This document shows, one piece after another, positions 9,285-17,846 of a stretch of 64,000 nt of DNA. Below the pieces are notes generated by a model. That model saw only the letters and a list, made by a program, of their open reading frames with translations. It had not been told where the DNA came from and made no database searches. Positions within the stretch are counted from its first letter, which is position 1; each line of letters opens with the position of its first letter. Source of the DNA: an uncultured Lachnospiraceae bacterium (lineage in GTDB: Bacteria > Bacillota > Clostridia > Lachnospirales > Lachnospiraceae); NCBI GenBank assembly GCA_958402795.1, contig CATXUX010000012.1, positions 35,535 through 99,534 of the forward strand, in the 5' to 3' direction. The position numbers and the translations under genes are program-made.

Positions 9285-9302
9285 ATTGTGAATAATCACA
9301 AT
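9285..9302. promoter_or_regulatory. Perfect palindrome, possible operator
   Basis: ATTGTGA and TCACAAT arms of seven bases around a four-base centre, in the 249-base gap between the divergent rhomboid and isomerase genes. It resembles a dimeric regulator site. The spacing is 2 shorter than classical CRP or Rex sites, so no regulator is named. Confidence 0.45.
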
Positions 9303-9397
9303 CGTGCAAGGTAGGAGACAGTTCACAGTTTTTTCTTATTTTTACCATTTCTGTATCACATCTCTTTTTTATAGTTGTGTGAGACGGAGGGAAGAGC

Positions 9398-10633
9398 ATG
9401 AGAAAAAATGAAAAGAAAAAAAAGACTGCCGGAGAAAATTTCGGCGATATGCCGGTTTCCTTTGCTTCGCTGAAACAGGCGATCAAAGTCAGAGACCGTG
9501 AACAGATCATCCGGCAGCTCAAAGAGGGCGCGCTGGAGGAAGTTCCAGCAGAGGAAAAAATACAGCTTTGCCAGAATGTCATTGCGCTGCGGGATATGCG
9601 GGCGGCGGAACAGCTTGTGAAGAGTCTGGGTACACTTACCCCGGATATGGTGCAGATTGATTTCCGAAACTGGAAAAACCGGGAATTTGTCAGCAAGTTT
9701 CTCGAAAAGTATAAAAATAAATTTGACTGGAAAGAGGAAAAGATTTGTGAAGCATTGTTTGAAACTGCCTGCGAGGTGGAGAACCCGGAGATTGTCAGCC
9801 AGTGTATCCGCCAGAAGAAAGCAGTCTTTCGCTATCCGAGGCTGGGAGGGGAATCTCAGGAGTTATTTGATCTGATCTCAGGCGTCAAGCAGGATGATCT
9901 GAATCCGGATCTGATCGTGGAACTTTTGTTTTTTGCGGCACAGACGCAGGACGGCGTTGACCGTCTGCGGCAGCTCCAGTCGATGGGATATAATCTGTAC
10001 GAGAAAAATTCGGAAGGAAAAGATTTGTCTGATCTGCTGGCAGAGAAAATCCGTTCCGGAAAATATCCGAAAAACAAAAGTGGAGAGATCCTGCGTGGTC
10101 AGGACAAAAACGTGCTGCAGTTTCTGGAGCGTAATGCAAGAGAACCAGAGCCGGAAGAAAAACCGAAATGGAAAAAATTCCTTCCCGTCGGTATCATTGT
10201 TGCGGCAGTCGTTCTCATCGCGGCCGGAGTTTTTGTATGGCAGAGGTCAAGTTCGGATACAGATTCCGGTACAAATACGGAAAGTACGGATACAGAAAGC
10301 ACAGACGCGGATTCTTCCGCAGAAGATGCAGATTCTGACAGTTCCTACTCTACGGATACAAGCCTGACTGTGGAGGACGGCGACACGGTGAATATCGATT
10401 ACACGGGATATGTCGATGACGTCGCATTTGACGGAGGAAGTACAAACGGTGCAGGAGCAGACCTGACAATTGGTTCGGGTACATATATTGATGACTTTGA
10501 GGAACAACTGATCGGATATCATGTGGGAGACACCGTCACGGTCAATGTCACGTTCCCGGAAGACTACGGAAATGAAGAATTGAATGGAAAGGACGCCGTA
10601 TTCGAAGTCACGATCAATGGCATCTACGAGTAA
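9398..10633 (+). CDS. Membrane-anchored FKBP-type peptidyl-prolyl isomerase with large cytoplasmic N-terminal domain
   Basis: 411 residues in four parts. Residues 1-255 are helical, charged and of unknown family, with internal helix-pair features resembling degenerate repeats. One membrane segment spans 261-281. A Ser/Thr/Asp/Glu-rich linker covers about 284-322. Residues about 323-411 form a trigger-factor/FKBP-type isomerase domain (GDTVNIDYTGY, then GSGTYIDDFEEQLIG, FPEDYGNEELNG and AVFEVTINGI). The lysine-rich N-terminus before a single membrane segment predicts the isomerase domain is outside the cell and the N-terminal domain inside. A GGAGGGAAG ribosome binding site precedes the ATG. 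It probably helps fold exported proteins; the N-terminal role is unknown. Confidence 0.85.
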   Translation: MRKNEKKKKTAGENFGDMPVSFASLKQAIKVRDREQIIRQLKEGALEEVPAEEKIQLCQNVIALRDMRAAEQLVKSLGTLTPDMVQIDFRNWKNREFVSKFLEKYKNKFDWKEEKICEALFETACEVENPEIVSQCIRQKKAVFRYPRLGGESQELFDLISGVKQDDLNPDLIVELLFFAAQTQDGVDRLRQLQSMGYNLYEKNSEGKDLSDLLAEKIRSGKYPKNKSGEILRGQDKNVLQFLERNAREPEPEEKPKWKKFLPVGIIVAAVVLIAAGVFVWQRSSSDTDSGTNTESTDTESTDADSSAEDADSDSSYSTDTSLTVEDGDTVNIDYTGYVDDVAFDGGSTNGAGADLTIGSGTYIDDFEEQLIGYHVGDTVTVNVTFPEDYGNEELNGKDAVFEVTINGIYE

Positions 10634-10639
10634 TAATAC

Positions 10640-10672
10640 AAGTATGGCGGGATCACAGATTCCGCCATACTT
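10640..10672. terminator. Terminator after the isomerase gene
   Basis: Perfect 11-bp stem AAGTATGGCGG / CCGCCATACTT followed by a T-rich run on the plus strand. It overlaps the stop of the convergent minus-strand gene and can serve both. Confidence 0.85.
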
Positions 10673-10970
10673 CTTTTACTGTTTCCATATCCATCTGCTG
10701 CTCAATCTGGTTTACGATCTTTGTGCTGTTGACATTCGCTACCGTAACGTCCTCTCTTGCCATCCAGATATAGCATACGAAGCAGATCATTGCAATAGCA
10801 CTGCGTATGTACAAACTACTCTTCGGCTGTTCCTGCTTTTCCCCGTATAATTCATTATACAGGCTGCCGTACCGCGGGTGAACGGCAGGAACATTCTCTG
10901 CACTGCCAAGCATCCGCTTCGACTGACGCAGCAGTTCACGCCGACGTTCTGCCTGGTCCATATCGGCCAT
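10653..10970 (-). CDS. Small single-pass membrane protein, unknown function
   Basis: 105 residues from the ATG at 10970, which has AGGAG nine bases upstream; an in-frame GTG at 10976 is less likely. The N-terminal half is charged (DQAERRRELLRQSKRM). One membrane helix lies at about residues 58-75, followed by a short outer tail. I do not recognise the family. It follows hisIE with an 80-base gap and may be co-transcribed with it. Confidence 0.65.
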   Translation of the reverse strand: MADMDQAERRRELLRQSKRMLGSAENVPAVHPRYGSLYNELYGEKQEQPKSSLYIRSAIAMICFVCYIWMAREDVTVANVNSTKIVNQIEQQMDMETVKEVWRNL

Positions 10971-11049
10971 AATCACACACTCCTATACTACTACTGTTAC
11001 TGTAGCATATGTTTGTCTGAATGTGGTTAGAACTGCCGGAATGTATTTC

Positions 11050-12333
11050 CTACCGGTCTGCAAGCTCATTCGTAATATCTTCCCAGGTCACTCCTTTTTC
11101 GACCATCAGTACCATCATATGGTAGAGAAAATCGGAAATTTCGTACTTCACTTCCTCCGGGTTCGGATTTTTCGCCGCAATGACGATCTCCGTTGCCTCC
11201 TCGCCAACTTTTTTCAGAATCTTGTCAATGCCCTTTTCGAAGAGGTAATTCGTATAAGATCCCTCTTTCGGGTTTTTCTTGCGGTCTGAAATGGTATCGT
11301 ATACCGATTCAAATATCTGGAGCGGGTTTTTGGTGTCCACATCGTTTCCGACGATCTGCTGGAAGAAGCAGCTTCGGTTTCCGGTATGGCAGGCGGCGCC
11401 GATCTGCTCTACTTTTGCAAGGAGCGTGTCTTTGTCGCAGTCTACCGTAAGTGATTTTACATACTGGTAATGTCCGGAAGTCTCCCCCTTGACCCAGCGT
11501 TCCTGCCGGCTCCGGCTGAAATAAGTCATTCTGCCGGATTTTACGGTATGTTCGAAAGCATCCTCGTTCATATAGGCGAGCATCAGCACTTCGCCGGTCT
11601 TGTAATCCTGGGTGATCACCGGGATCAGACCGTCGGAATTGAGCTTTAGTTCCGAAAAATCCAAGATGCTTTCGAAAGAGGTCATCTTGATACCTTCTTT
11701 CGCGCAGACTGCCTTGAACTCATCAAAATTCATATCCTGACGGCTGATGAATAAGCCGGACACGCCCTTGACGCCGCGCGACTTCAGAATCCGGAGAATT
11801 TCAGATTCCTCCATCGTATCGGTCACCACGACACAGGGAATCTCTGTTACATTTTCTACAGACGCCAGATCCAGGCGGTGCATGAATACAAGTTCACTGC
11901 TGTACTCTTCGATGAGGTGCTGCTGCTTGAAGAGCTGGTCAAAATCATTCATGGATACGGCAATCCGTTCTTTTCCGAACCGGCTCGCTGCGTCTGCAAG
12001 AAGATCTCCGGCAGAGGCCTTCGAAAGATTCAGCATGGCGCGTTTCGCACCGGCATACAGAATCTTTTTTACGTCTTCCAGACGGCGGATATTGCCGCCT
12101 GCGACCATCGGGATTCCGATCACGCGGTTCATCTTCCGCATCAGTTCAATGGATTCTTCATGTTCATCATCCGAGTCGGACAGGTCAAACACGAGAAGTT
12201 CGTCCGCGCCCTGCTCTCCGTATTTTTTCGCGAGCGCAACGACATCGTCCGCGATCACGGTTCTGTCGTCAAACCACCGTACTGCCTTTCCGTTGTCAAT
12301 CAATATACAAGGGGTTAATCTTTTATAGCTCAT
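11050..12333 (-). CDS. hisIE: HisIE: phosphoribosyl-AMP cyclohydrolase / phosphoribosyl-ATP pyrophosphatase with N-terminal HisF-like domain
   Basis: Catalyses steps 2 and 3 of histidine synthesis. About 428 residues in three parts. A HisF/HisA-like beta-alpha barrel covers about 5-215. HisI covers about 230-327, with its metal-binding DCDKD (D299-D303) and CHTGNRSCF (C316, C323). HisE covers about 340-428, with KVGEEATEIVIAAKN. The barrel still aligns with HisF (PCILIDNG for PCLDVKDG, then VAGGNIRRLEDV), but the catalytic Asp11 position is a leucine and the Asp130 position appears to be Asn130, so it is probably non-catalytic. Two adjacent ATG codons lie at the start (12336 and 12333), both after AGGAG. 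It is the last his gene of the operon. Confidence 0.93.
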   Translation of the reverse strand: MSYKRLTPCILIDNGKAVRWFDDRTVIADDVVALAKKYGEQGADELLVFDLSDSDDEHEESIELMRKMNRVIGIPMVAGGNIRRLEDVKKILYAGAKRAMLNLSKASAGDLLADAASRFGKERIAVSMNDFDQLFKQQHLIEEYSSELVFMHRLDLASVENVTEIPCVVVTDTMEESEILRILKSRGVKGVSGLFISRQDMNFDEFKAVCAKEGIKMTSFESILDFSELKLNSDGLIPVITQDYKTGEVLMLAYMNEDAFEHTVKSGRMTYFSRSRQERWVKGETSGHYQYVKSLTVDCDKDTLLAKVEQIGAACHTGNRSCFFQQIVGNDVDTKNPLQIFESVYDTISDRKKNPKEGSYTNYLFEKGIDKILKKVGEEATEIVIAAKNPNPEEVKYEISDFLYHMMVLMVEKGVTWEDITNELADR

Positions 12334-12348
12334 CATTTCCCTGCTCCT

Positions 12349-12942
12349 TTATAAACTTCCTTTTGTAGACCATACCTGCTCCATACGCGGTTCCGCCATC
12401 GTCGCCATATCCAGCGCTTTCCCGAACGCTTTAAACAGTGCTTCCGCCATATGGTGACTGTTTTTGCCGTCAAGGATCTTCAGATGCAGGTTCATTGCCG
12501 CACTGTAGCTGACGGCATAAAAAAATTCATGGATCGTCTCAGTGTCCAGTCCGCCGAGCTTCTCTGTCGGGAAAGCTGCGTCAAAATTCAGGTAAGGGCG
12601 TCCGGACAGATCGACCGCGCACAGAGCCAGCGTCTCGTCCATCGGAAGAAGAAAATGACCGTACCGCCGGATGCCTGCTTTGTCTACGAGTGCATCGGCA
12701 ATCGCATGTCCCAGCACGATACCGGTATCTTCCACCGTGTGATGGCAGTCGACGTCCAGATCGCCTTTTGCCGTTACATCAAGATCAAACAGACCATGGC
12801 GGGCAAATCCGTTCAGCATATGGTCAAAAAACGGGATGCCGGTGTCGATATTCGTCTTTCCGCTGCCATCCAGACAGATGGTGATGCTGATCTCTGTTTC
12901 CTTTGTGCTTCTTATACAGCTTCCGGTTCTATTGGGCTGCAT
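12349..12942 (-). CDS. hisB: Imidazoleglycerol-phosphate dehydratase
   Basis: Dehydrates imidazole-glycerol phosphate to imidazole-acetol phosphate (histidine pathway). 197 residues, the normal length of the monofunctional bacterial form. The manganese-binding histidine motifs are visible: FFDHMLNGFARHG, CHHTVEDTGIVLG and SHHMAEALFKAFG. A GGGAGG ribosome binding site precedes the ATG. It sits 15 bases after hisD. Confidence 0.97.
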   Translation of the reverse strand: MQPNRTGSCIRSTKETEISITICLDGSGKTNIDTGIPFFDHMLNGFARHGLFDLDVTAKGDLDVDCHHTVEDTGIVLGHAIADALVDKAGIRRYGHFLLPMDETLALCAVDLSGRPYLNFDAAFPTEKLGGLDTETIHEFFYAVSYSAAMNLHLKILDGKNSHHMAEALFKAFGKALDMATMAEPRMEQVWSTKGSL

Positions 12943-12957
12943 GGAAATCCCTCCCGT

Positions 12958-14256
12958 CTATTTCTCATTTTCAAATCGTACACGGATTGAGTTTGCATGG
13001 GCGGTCAGATGCTCTGCCTCCGCGAATGATTCAATGTCTTTGTGGACCGCTTGGAGTGCCTCTTTGGAATAGTAGATGATGCTGGATTTCTTCAGGAAAT
13101 CATCTACAGATAACGGCGAGAAGAACTTCGCGGTTCCGTTGGTCGGCAGAATATGATTTGGTCCTGCAAAATAATCGCCCAGCGGCTCGCTGCTGTATTC
13201 GCCGATAAAAATCGCGCCGGCGTTCCGGATCTTCGTCATGACTTCGAACGGGTTCGCTGTCACGATCTCCAGATGTTCGGAGGCAATCTCACTTGCGGCG
13301 GCAATGGCGTCTTCCATCGTGTCTGCAACGAGGATATGCCCATAATGATCCAGGGATTTCCGGATGATCTCGGATCTGGACAGCACCTTCAGATACTCTT
13401 CTGTTTCATCGGAAACTTTCTGCGCCAGTTCCATACTTGTTGTGACAAGGATCGCCGACGCCAGTTCGTCATGCTCGGCCTGGGAGAGCAGATCCGCGGC
13501 AACATAATGCGGGGAGGCCGTTTCGTCGGCGAGCACAAGGATTTCGCTTGGCCCCGCAATGGAATCAATACTGACATGTCCGTACACGGCTTTTTTCGCC
13601 AGCGCCACATAGATATTTCCCGGTCCGACGATCTTATCCGCTTTCGGGATACTCTCCGTCCCATATGCCAGTGCGCCGATCGCCTGGGCGCCGCCCACCT
13701 TATAGATGACGTCCGCTCCGGCTTCCTTGGCTGCTACCAGGGTGTGCGGATTGACTTTTCCGTCTTTTCCCGGCGGCGTCACCATCAGAATCTCATCGAC
13801 TCCGGCCACCTTTGCCGGGACGATGTTCATCAGAACGGAAGAAGGATACGCTGCTTTCCCGCCCGGTACATAGACGCCCACACGATGCAGCGGAGTCACT
13901 TTCTGCCCGAGGATCGTGCCGTCCGGCTTGCTGTCAAACCAACTGTACTGCATCTGCTTCTCGTGGTAAGAACGGATATTTGCAAGCGACTTCCGAATGA
14001 TCCCAAGCAGTTCGTCTCCGACCATGGCGTATGCTTCGCGGATCTCTTCCTCGGTGACACGCAGCGTTTCTGCCGTAATCTCTGCTTTGTCAAATTGTCT
14101 GGTGTAAGCGAATACCGCTTCATCTTTTCTTTCCCTGACGTTATCCAGGATCTCCTGCACACTGGATTCGTATGCTGAGTAGCTGTTCGGACTGCGTTTC
14201 AGCAGATCTTCCAGCAGATTGTTTTTTGTGGTTTCGTCTAATCTTTCAATTCGCAT
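12958..14256 (-). CDS. hisD: Histidinol dehydrogenase
   Basis: Oxidises L-histidinol to L-histidine using two NAD+. 432 residues, full length for the family. Family blocks are GVYVPGGKAAYPSSVLMN, AGADVIYKVGGAQAIGALAYG, VGPGNIYVALAKK, DSIAGPSEILVLAD and, near the C-terminus, GPNHILPTNGTAKFFSPLSV. The zinc-ligand region includes SQAEHD. GGAGG precedes the ATG and hisG ends six bases upstream. Confidence 0.98.
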   Translation of the reverse strand: MRIERLDETTKNNLLEDLLKRSPNSYSAYESSVQEILDNVRERKDEAVFAYTRQFDKAEITAETLRVTEEEIREAYAMVGDELLGIIRKSLANIRSYHEKQMQYSWFDSKPDGTILGQKVTPLHRVGVYVPGGKAAYPSSVLMNIVPAKVAGVDEILMVTPPGKDGKVNPHTLVAAKEAGADVIYKVGGAQAIGALAYGTESIPKADKIVGPGNIYVALAKKAVYGHVSIDSIAGPSEILVLADETASPHYVAADLLSQAEHDELASAILVTTSMELAQKVSDETEEYLKVLSRSEIIRKSLDHYGHILVADTMEDAIAAASEIASEHLEIVTANPFEVMTKIRNAGAIFIGEYSSEPLGDYFAGPNHILPTNGTAKFFSPLSVDDFLKKSSIIYYSKEALQAVHKDIESFAEAEHLTAHANSIRVRFENEK

Positions 14257-14262
14257 AGTATA

Positions 14263-14907
14263 TTATCCCTCCTGTATCAGACTGCGCAGATCTGTGATCA
14301 GTTTCCGGATCCGGTCATTTTCCATCCGCATACTGACCGGATTTACGATCATCCGTGCAGACAGCGGGCATACCTCTTCCAGAACGACCAGACCGTTTTC
14401 CTTGAGTGTAGAACCCGTTTCCACAATATCAACGATGACTTCCGACAGTCCGACGATCGGAGCCAGTTCAATGGAACCATTCATCTTGATGAGCTCTACG
14501 GTCTGATTTTTTTTGTTATAGAAATAATCCTTCGCAATATTTGGATATTTCGTTGCAACCCGGATCAGTTCCCGGTGTTTCAGCAGTTCTCCTGCGCTTT
14601 CATACCCGCAGACGCACATCCGGCACTTTCCGAAACCGAGATCCAGCACTTCATGGACCTGTCTGCCTTCCTCAATGATCGTATCCCTTCCGGTCACTCC
14701 GATGTCCGCAGCTCCGTATTCCACATAGGTGGGGACATCCGGTCCTTTCGCAAGGAAGAATTTTAATTTCAATTCTTCGTTTACAAAGATCAGCTTCCGG
14801 GAATCCTTTTCCTTCATCTCCTCGCAGGTAACGCCGATCTGTTCCAGCATCTTCAGGGTATCCTTCGCCAGCCTTCCCTTTGTCAGTGCAAATGTCAAAT
14901 ATCTCAT
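14263..14907 (-). CDS. hisG: ATP phosphoribosyltransferase, short catalytic form
   Basis: First step of histidine synthesis: ATP + PRPP to phosphoribosyl-ATP. 214 residues, which is the short form lacking the C-terminal regulatory domain, so it needs HisZ. Visible blocks are ALTKGRLAKDTLKMLEQIG at the N-terminus, VEYGAADIGVTGRD, ATKYPNIAKDYF and the PRPP-binding DIVETGSTLKENGL. The matching HisZ gene is immediately upstream, as expected for a hetero-octameric enzyme under histidine feedback. Confidence 0.97.
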   Translation of the reverse strand: MRYLTFALTKGRLAKDTLKMLEQIGVTCEEMKEKDSRKLIFVNEELKLKFFLAKGPDVPTYVEYGAADIGVTGRDTIIEEGRQVHEVLDLGFGKCRMCVCGYESAGELLKHRELIRVATKYPNIAKDYFYNKKNQTVELIKMNGSIELAPIVGLSEVIVDIVETGSTLKENGLVVLEEVCPLSARMIVNPVSMRMENDRIRKLITDLRSLIQEG

Positions 14908-14967
14908 TTTTCCATCATCCTCTGCCCTATTTTATTTATGAACTTCCTTTTTGCATACCGTCTGTTT

Positions 14968-16218
14968 TTACTCTTCGTTACCGGCATTGACGCGTTTTTC
15001 TTTTCCGGTTTTGAAGTTCACCATATCAATTGTCATATCGTCATACAGGTAAAGCATACTGACCGTATGATTCTGCAGAGCGTATGCTTTGTAGCGTTCC
15101 TTTGAATCGTCAGAACTGCGCTTTAAAAGCTGGACACACTTCCCCTTTGCGCGGAAATCCCTGGCAAGGGAGACGGCCCATTTCAATGTCTTTTCCGTAT
15201 AGACGATCAGATGAAGCTGGCTGGTTTTTACCGGAATCTTCTGCCGGTTCAGAGCATTCATCAATTCATCGATGATCACGGCAAAACCGATGGACGGCGT
15301 CTGCTTTCCGAACTTTTCCAGAAGATGGTCATACCGGCCGCCCCGGGCGATGGCGTCCCCGGTTCCATATGTATATGCACGGAAAATGATTCCGGTATAA
15401 TAGCCGTAATTTCCGCTCATGCTCATATCAAATGTGATGTGCTTCTCCACGCCATAGACAGTCAGCAGCTTGTAGATCTCCAGAAGCCGGGCAATCGCCA
15501 GTCTTGCACGGTCGCTGGAAGTAATCTCCGCCGCCTGCTTGAGTACCTCAATGCCGCCCATGAGTTCCGGGAGCGCGCCAAATGCCCTGCGCACAGAGGG
15601 ATCCACTTTCTCATCGTCCAGGATCTCATCCACGCCGAAGAAATTGCGGTTGGTGATTAGCGTATACAGCTCTTCTTTTTTTTCGTCCTCCAGACCGGTT
15701 GCAGACATCAGACTCTTGAGGAAATCCACATGTCCGATGCTGACCTGAAAATCTTTGAGTCCGACCTTTTTCAGACCGTCCACGACCATGGCGATCATCT
15801 CGGCATCCGCCTCGGTCGAATCCTCTCCGATCAATTCCGCTCCAAGCTGTGTGTTCTCCTTGAGACGGCCCTGATAGCTGGAGTGGTTGATGAACGTGTT
15901 GCCGACGTAACAGAGACGGATCGGCTGTTCTTCCGATTCAAACAGCGTTGCTGCCGCTCTCGCCACAGAAGGTGTGATATCCGGGCGCAGCACAAGTGTA
16001 TTTCCCTCTCTGTCAAAAAACTTGTATAATTCCCGCGTGGAAATCGTGCCGACTTCCTTGCGGAACACGTCAAAATATTCAAAAGTCGGAGTCTGGATAT
16101 CCTGATATCCGTACAAATGCAGTACATTATGAAAATGTTCCTGTACCGCCAGTTTTTTTCTGCATTCTGAATGATAGATATCCCGGACGCCCTCCGGTGT
16201 ATGTAATTTTTGTTCCAT
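14968..16218 (-). CDS. hisZ: ATP phosphoribosyltransferase regulatory subunit
   Basis: A histidyl-tRNA-synthetase-like protein without tRNA charging activity that forms the regulatory part of short-form HisG. 416 residues from the ATG at 16218, chosen because AGAGAGG lies nine bases upstream; the frame remains open to 16242. Class II synthetase-like blocks are TPTFEYFDVF, LVLRPDITPSVARAAA, SMSGNYGYYTGIIFRAYT and GGRYDHLLEKFG. First gene of the his operon, with a consensus promoter about 60 bases upstream and a palindrome in the leader. Confidence 0.96.
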   Translation of the reverse strand: MEQKLHTPEGVRDIYHSECRKKLAVQEHFHNVLHLYGYQDIQTPTFEYFDVFRKEVGTISTRELYKFFDREGNTLVLRPDITPSVARAAATLFESEEQPIRLCYVGNTFINHSSYQGRLKENTQLGAELIGEDSTEADAEMIAMVVDGLKKVGLKDFQVSIGHVDFLKSLMSATGLEDEKKEELYTLITNRNFFGVDEILDDEKVDPSVRRAFGALPELMGGIEVLKQAAEITSSDRARLAIARLLEIYKLLTVYGVEKHITFDMSMSGNYGYYTGIIFRAYTYGTGDAIARGGRYDHLLEKFGKQTPSIGFAVIIDELMNALNRQKIPVKTSQLHLIVYTEKTLKWAVSLARDFRAKGKCVQLLKRSSDDSKERYKAYALQNHTVSMLYLYDDMTIDMVNFKTGKEKRVNAGNEE

Positions 16219-16240
16219 CCTGATCATCCTCTCTGTTGCC

Positions 16241-16261
16241 ATGCACTTTAATGCAGTGCAT
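16241..16261. promoter_or_regulatory. Palindrome in the his leader, possible operator
   Basis: Perfect 7-bp arms ATGCACT / AGTGCAT with a 7-base centre, lying about 11-31 bases after the expected transcription start and just before the hisZ ribosome binding site. The leader is too short for a T-box, so a protein operator or a small hairpin is the simpler reading. Confidence 0.5.
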
Positions 16262-16278
16262 TGTTAAAATCACATGCT

Positions 16279-16307
16279 ATTATACGAAGATTTGGCGGAC
16301 TTGTCAA
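16279..16307 (-). promoter_or_regulatory. Sigma-A promoter of the his operon
   Basis: Full consensus: TTGACA (16302-16307), 17-base spacer, TATAAT (16279-16284). The -35 overlaps the stop codon of the recU-like gene. Confidence 0.9.
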
Positions 16308-16846
16308 TCTCTGTCGTCCCGCATATCCAAATCTTTTTGCAGATAGTTCAGATAAGGCACAAATGCCTGGTGTTTCCATTCTATAAAATAGTCCGGATCC
16401 AGTTCCTCAAAGCGGAAACTTTTCCGTCCGCCCTTCTGGGCACGTTCCCAGTAACGGCAGATCTCACGGTAACGCATATAATACAATGCGTCTTTTTCCG
16501 TGTAATACAGGATCAGGAACGAAATACCGCCCTGCTTCTCGAATTTATCCATAAATATCATCTGATGTTCATGGATATTCTGCAGAGGAAACGTATCAGC
16601 GGCGCATTCCTTTGCGTCAAAGCAGACCGGGATCCCCTGCACGGCGCCGATATAGTCCACCGTACTGATCTTATCAAAATAGGCCAGTGTGATATGGCGG
16701 TGCTCCTTGTCGATCTGTACGGGGGTGATCGGAGTCGGTATTTTCTGGATCAGCGCGAGTCCCAGTTCATCGTAATGCTCATTGGTCCGGTTGATCATAT
16801 CTTCCAGCGTGGAACCTCTGAGTCCTCTTGAATTCCATGTCGCCAT
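16304..16846 (-). CDS. recU: Holliday junction resolvase RecU-like
   Basis: A 180-residue protein matching the RecU nuclease of Firmicutes, which cuts Holliday junctions made by RuvAB/RecA during recombination and chromosome segregation. Visible blocks are NSRGLRGSTLEDMINRTNEHY, KIPTPITPVQ, the nuclease core STVDYIGAVQGIPVCFDAKE (metal-binding Asp and Glu-x-Lys-like residues) and NIHEHQMIFMDKFEKQGG. The start overlaps the preceding pseudouridine synthase stop by one base (TAATG). RuvAB genes are in the same window at 38.6-40.2 kb. Confidence 0.92.
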   Translation of the reverse strand: MATWNSRGLRGSTLEDMINRTNEHYDELGLALIQKIPTPITPVQIDKEHRHITLAYFDKISTVDYIGAVQGIPVCFDAKECAADTFPLQNIHEHQMIFMDKFEKQGGISFLILYYTEKDALYYMRYREICRYWERAQKGGRKSFRFEELDPDYFIEWKHQAFVPYLNYLQKDLDMRDDRD

Positions 16847-17832
16847 TACATCACCCCTTTATCACGGCAGATCTTACAGAATAAAGCCGGAGGCTTAGCA
16901 GTAAATTCGTGGCCGCCCAGGTAGGACAATATTCCTTTCGATTCCGGCATTACCAGACGATGCGCATGAAGCAGCTGGGATTTTAGTCCGTATTCCTTCT
17001 GATACGGTTCATTGACACGGCGGCTTCCATATTTATGGTCACCGATCAGCGGATGCCCCGCAGATGCGAGATGCGCCCGGATTTGGTGGGATTTGCCTGT
17101 GATCAGGTGAACTTCTAAAAGCGTGGCATCCTCTCCGGCGCAAAGCGGGCGAAACGCCGTCTCGATCCGGGTGCTGTTCGGAACTTCTTTCTGTATCACC
17201 TGCACCTTGTTCGTATGCGTGTCTTTTATCAGGTATCCGTTCAGGTGAGAGCTGTCACGGATCACGCCGTCCACAAGACAGAGATAATATTTTTCAACGG
17301 TACGTTCCTTGAAAAAACGGTTTAATTCCTGCAGGGCGGCCGTGCTTTTTCCTGCCGCCAGGATCCCGCTCGTATTCCGGTCCAGACGGTTGCAGATGCC
17401 GGGACGGAATACCGCCCGGTCCTGACCGGAGAGCTGTCCGCTTTCCATCAGGTATGACGTCAGCAGCTCTACGGCAGATATATCGCCTTCTTTTGCTTTC
17501 TGCGAGAGCATCCCGACAGGTTTGTTGATCAGAAGGATCTGGTCGTCCTCATATAAGATGAGCTCCCGCTTCAGGCTTCTGCCGCAATGTCCGGCTGTCT
17601 GCTTCCCGAAAGAAGAGGAAAAGGCGGATATGGTATCGTCTGACAGAAATAACCGGATCGCATCTCCGGCGCATAGCCGTTCATTTCCCGCACACTTTTT
17701 TCCGTTTAGTGTGATATTTTTTTTCCGCATCATTTTATAGAGAAAGCTCTTCGGCGCCTGATCCAGATATTTCCCGAGAAATCTGTCCAGACGCTGTCCG
17801 GCTTCCTGCGCGGTTACTGTTACAGTCTGCAT
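16846..17832 (-). CDS. RluA-family pseudouridine synthase
   Basis: Converts specific uridines in rRNA (or tRNA) to pseudouridine. 328 residues. An N-terminal S4 RNA-binding domain (about 1-70; QRLDRFLGKYL, MMRKKNITLNGKK) is followed by the catalytic domain with Asp in NRLDRNTSGIL, then KYYLCLVDG and LITGKSHQIRAHLASAGHPLIGDHKYG. This is the RluC/RluD-like arrangement. The exact target uridine cannot be told. It overlaps recU by one base. Confidence 0.93.
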   Translation of the reverse strand: MQTVTVTAQEAGQRLDRFLGKYLDQAPKSFLYKMMRKKNITLNGKKCAGNERLCAGDAIRLFLSDDTISAFSSSFGKQTAGHCGRSLKRELILYEDDQILLINKPVGMLSQKAKEGDISAVELLTSYLMESGQLSGQDRAVFRPGICNRLDRNTSGILAAGKSTAALQELNRFFKERTVEKYYLCLVDGVIRDSSHLNGYLIKDTHTNKVQVIQKEVPNSTRIETAFRPLCAGEDATLLEVHLITGKSHQIRAHLASAGHPLIGDHKYGSRRVNEPYQKEYGLKSQLLHAHRLVMPESKGILSYLGGHEFTAKPPALFCKICRDKGVM

Positions 17833-17846
17833 AGTTTCCTCTGTTC

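Noticed and set aside
13153..14178. 341-codon open frame on the plus strand
   Set aside because: Antisense to hisD, which is fully conserved.
16218..16300. T-box leader for the his operon
   Set aside because: Leader is about 54 bases and has no T-box core; too short.
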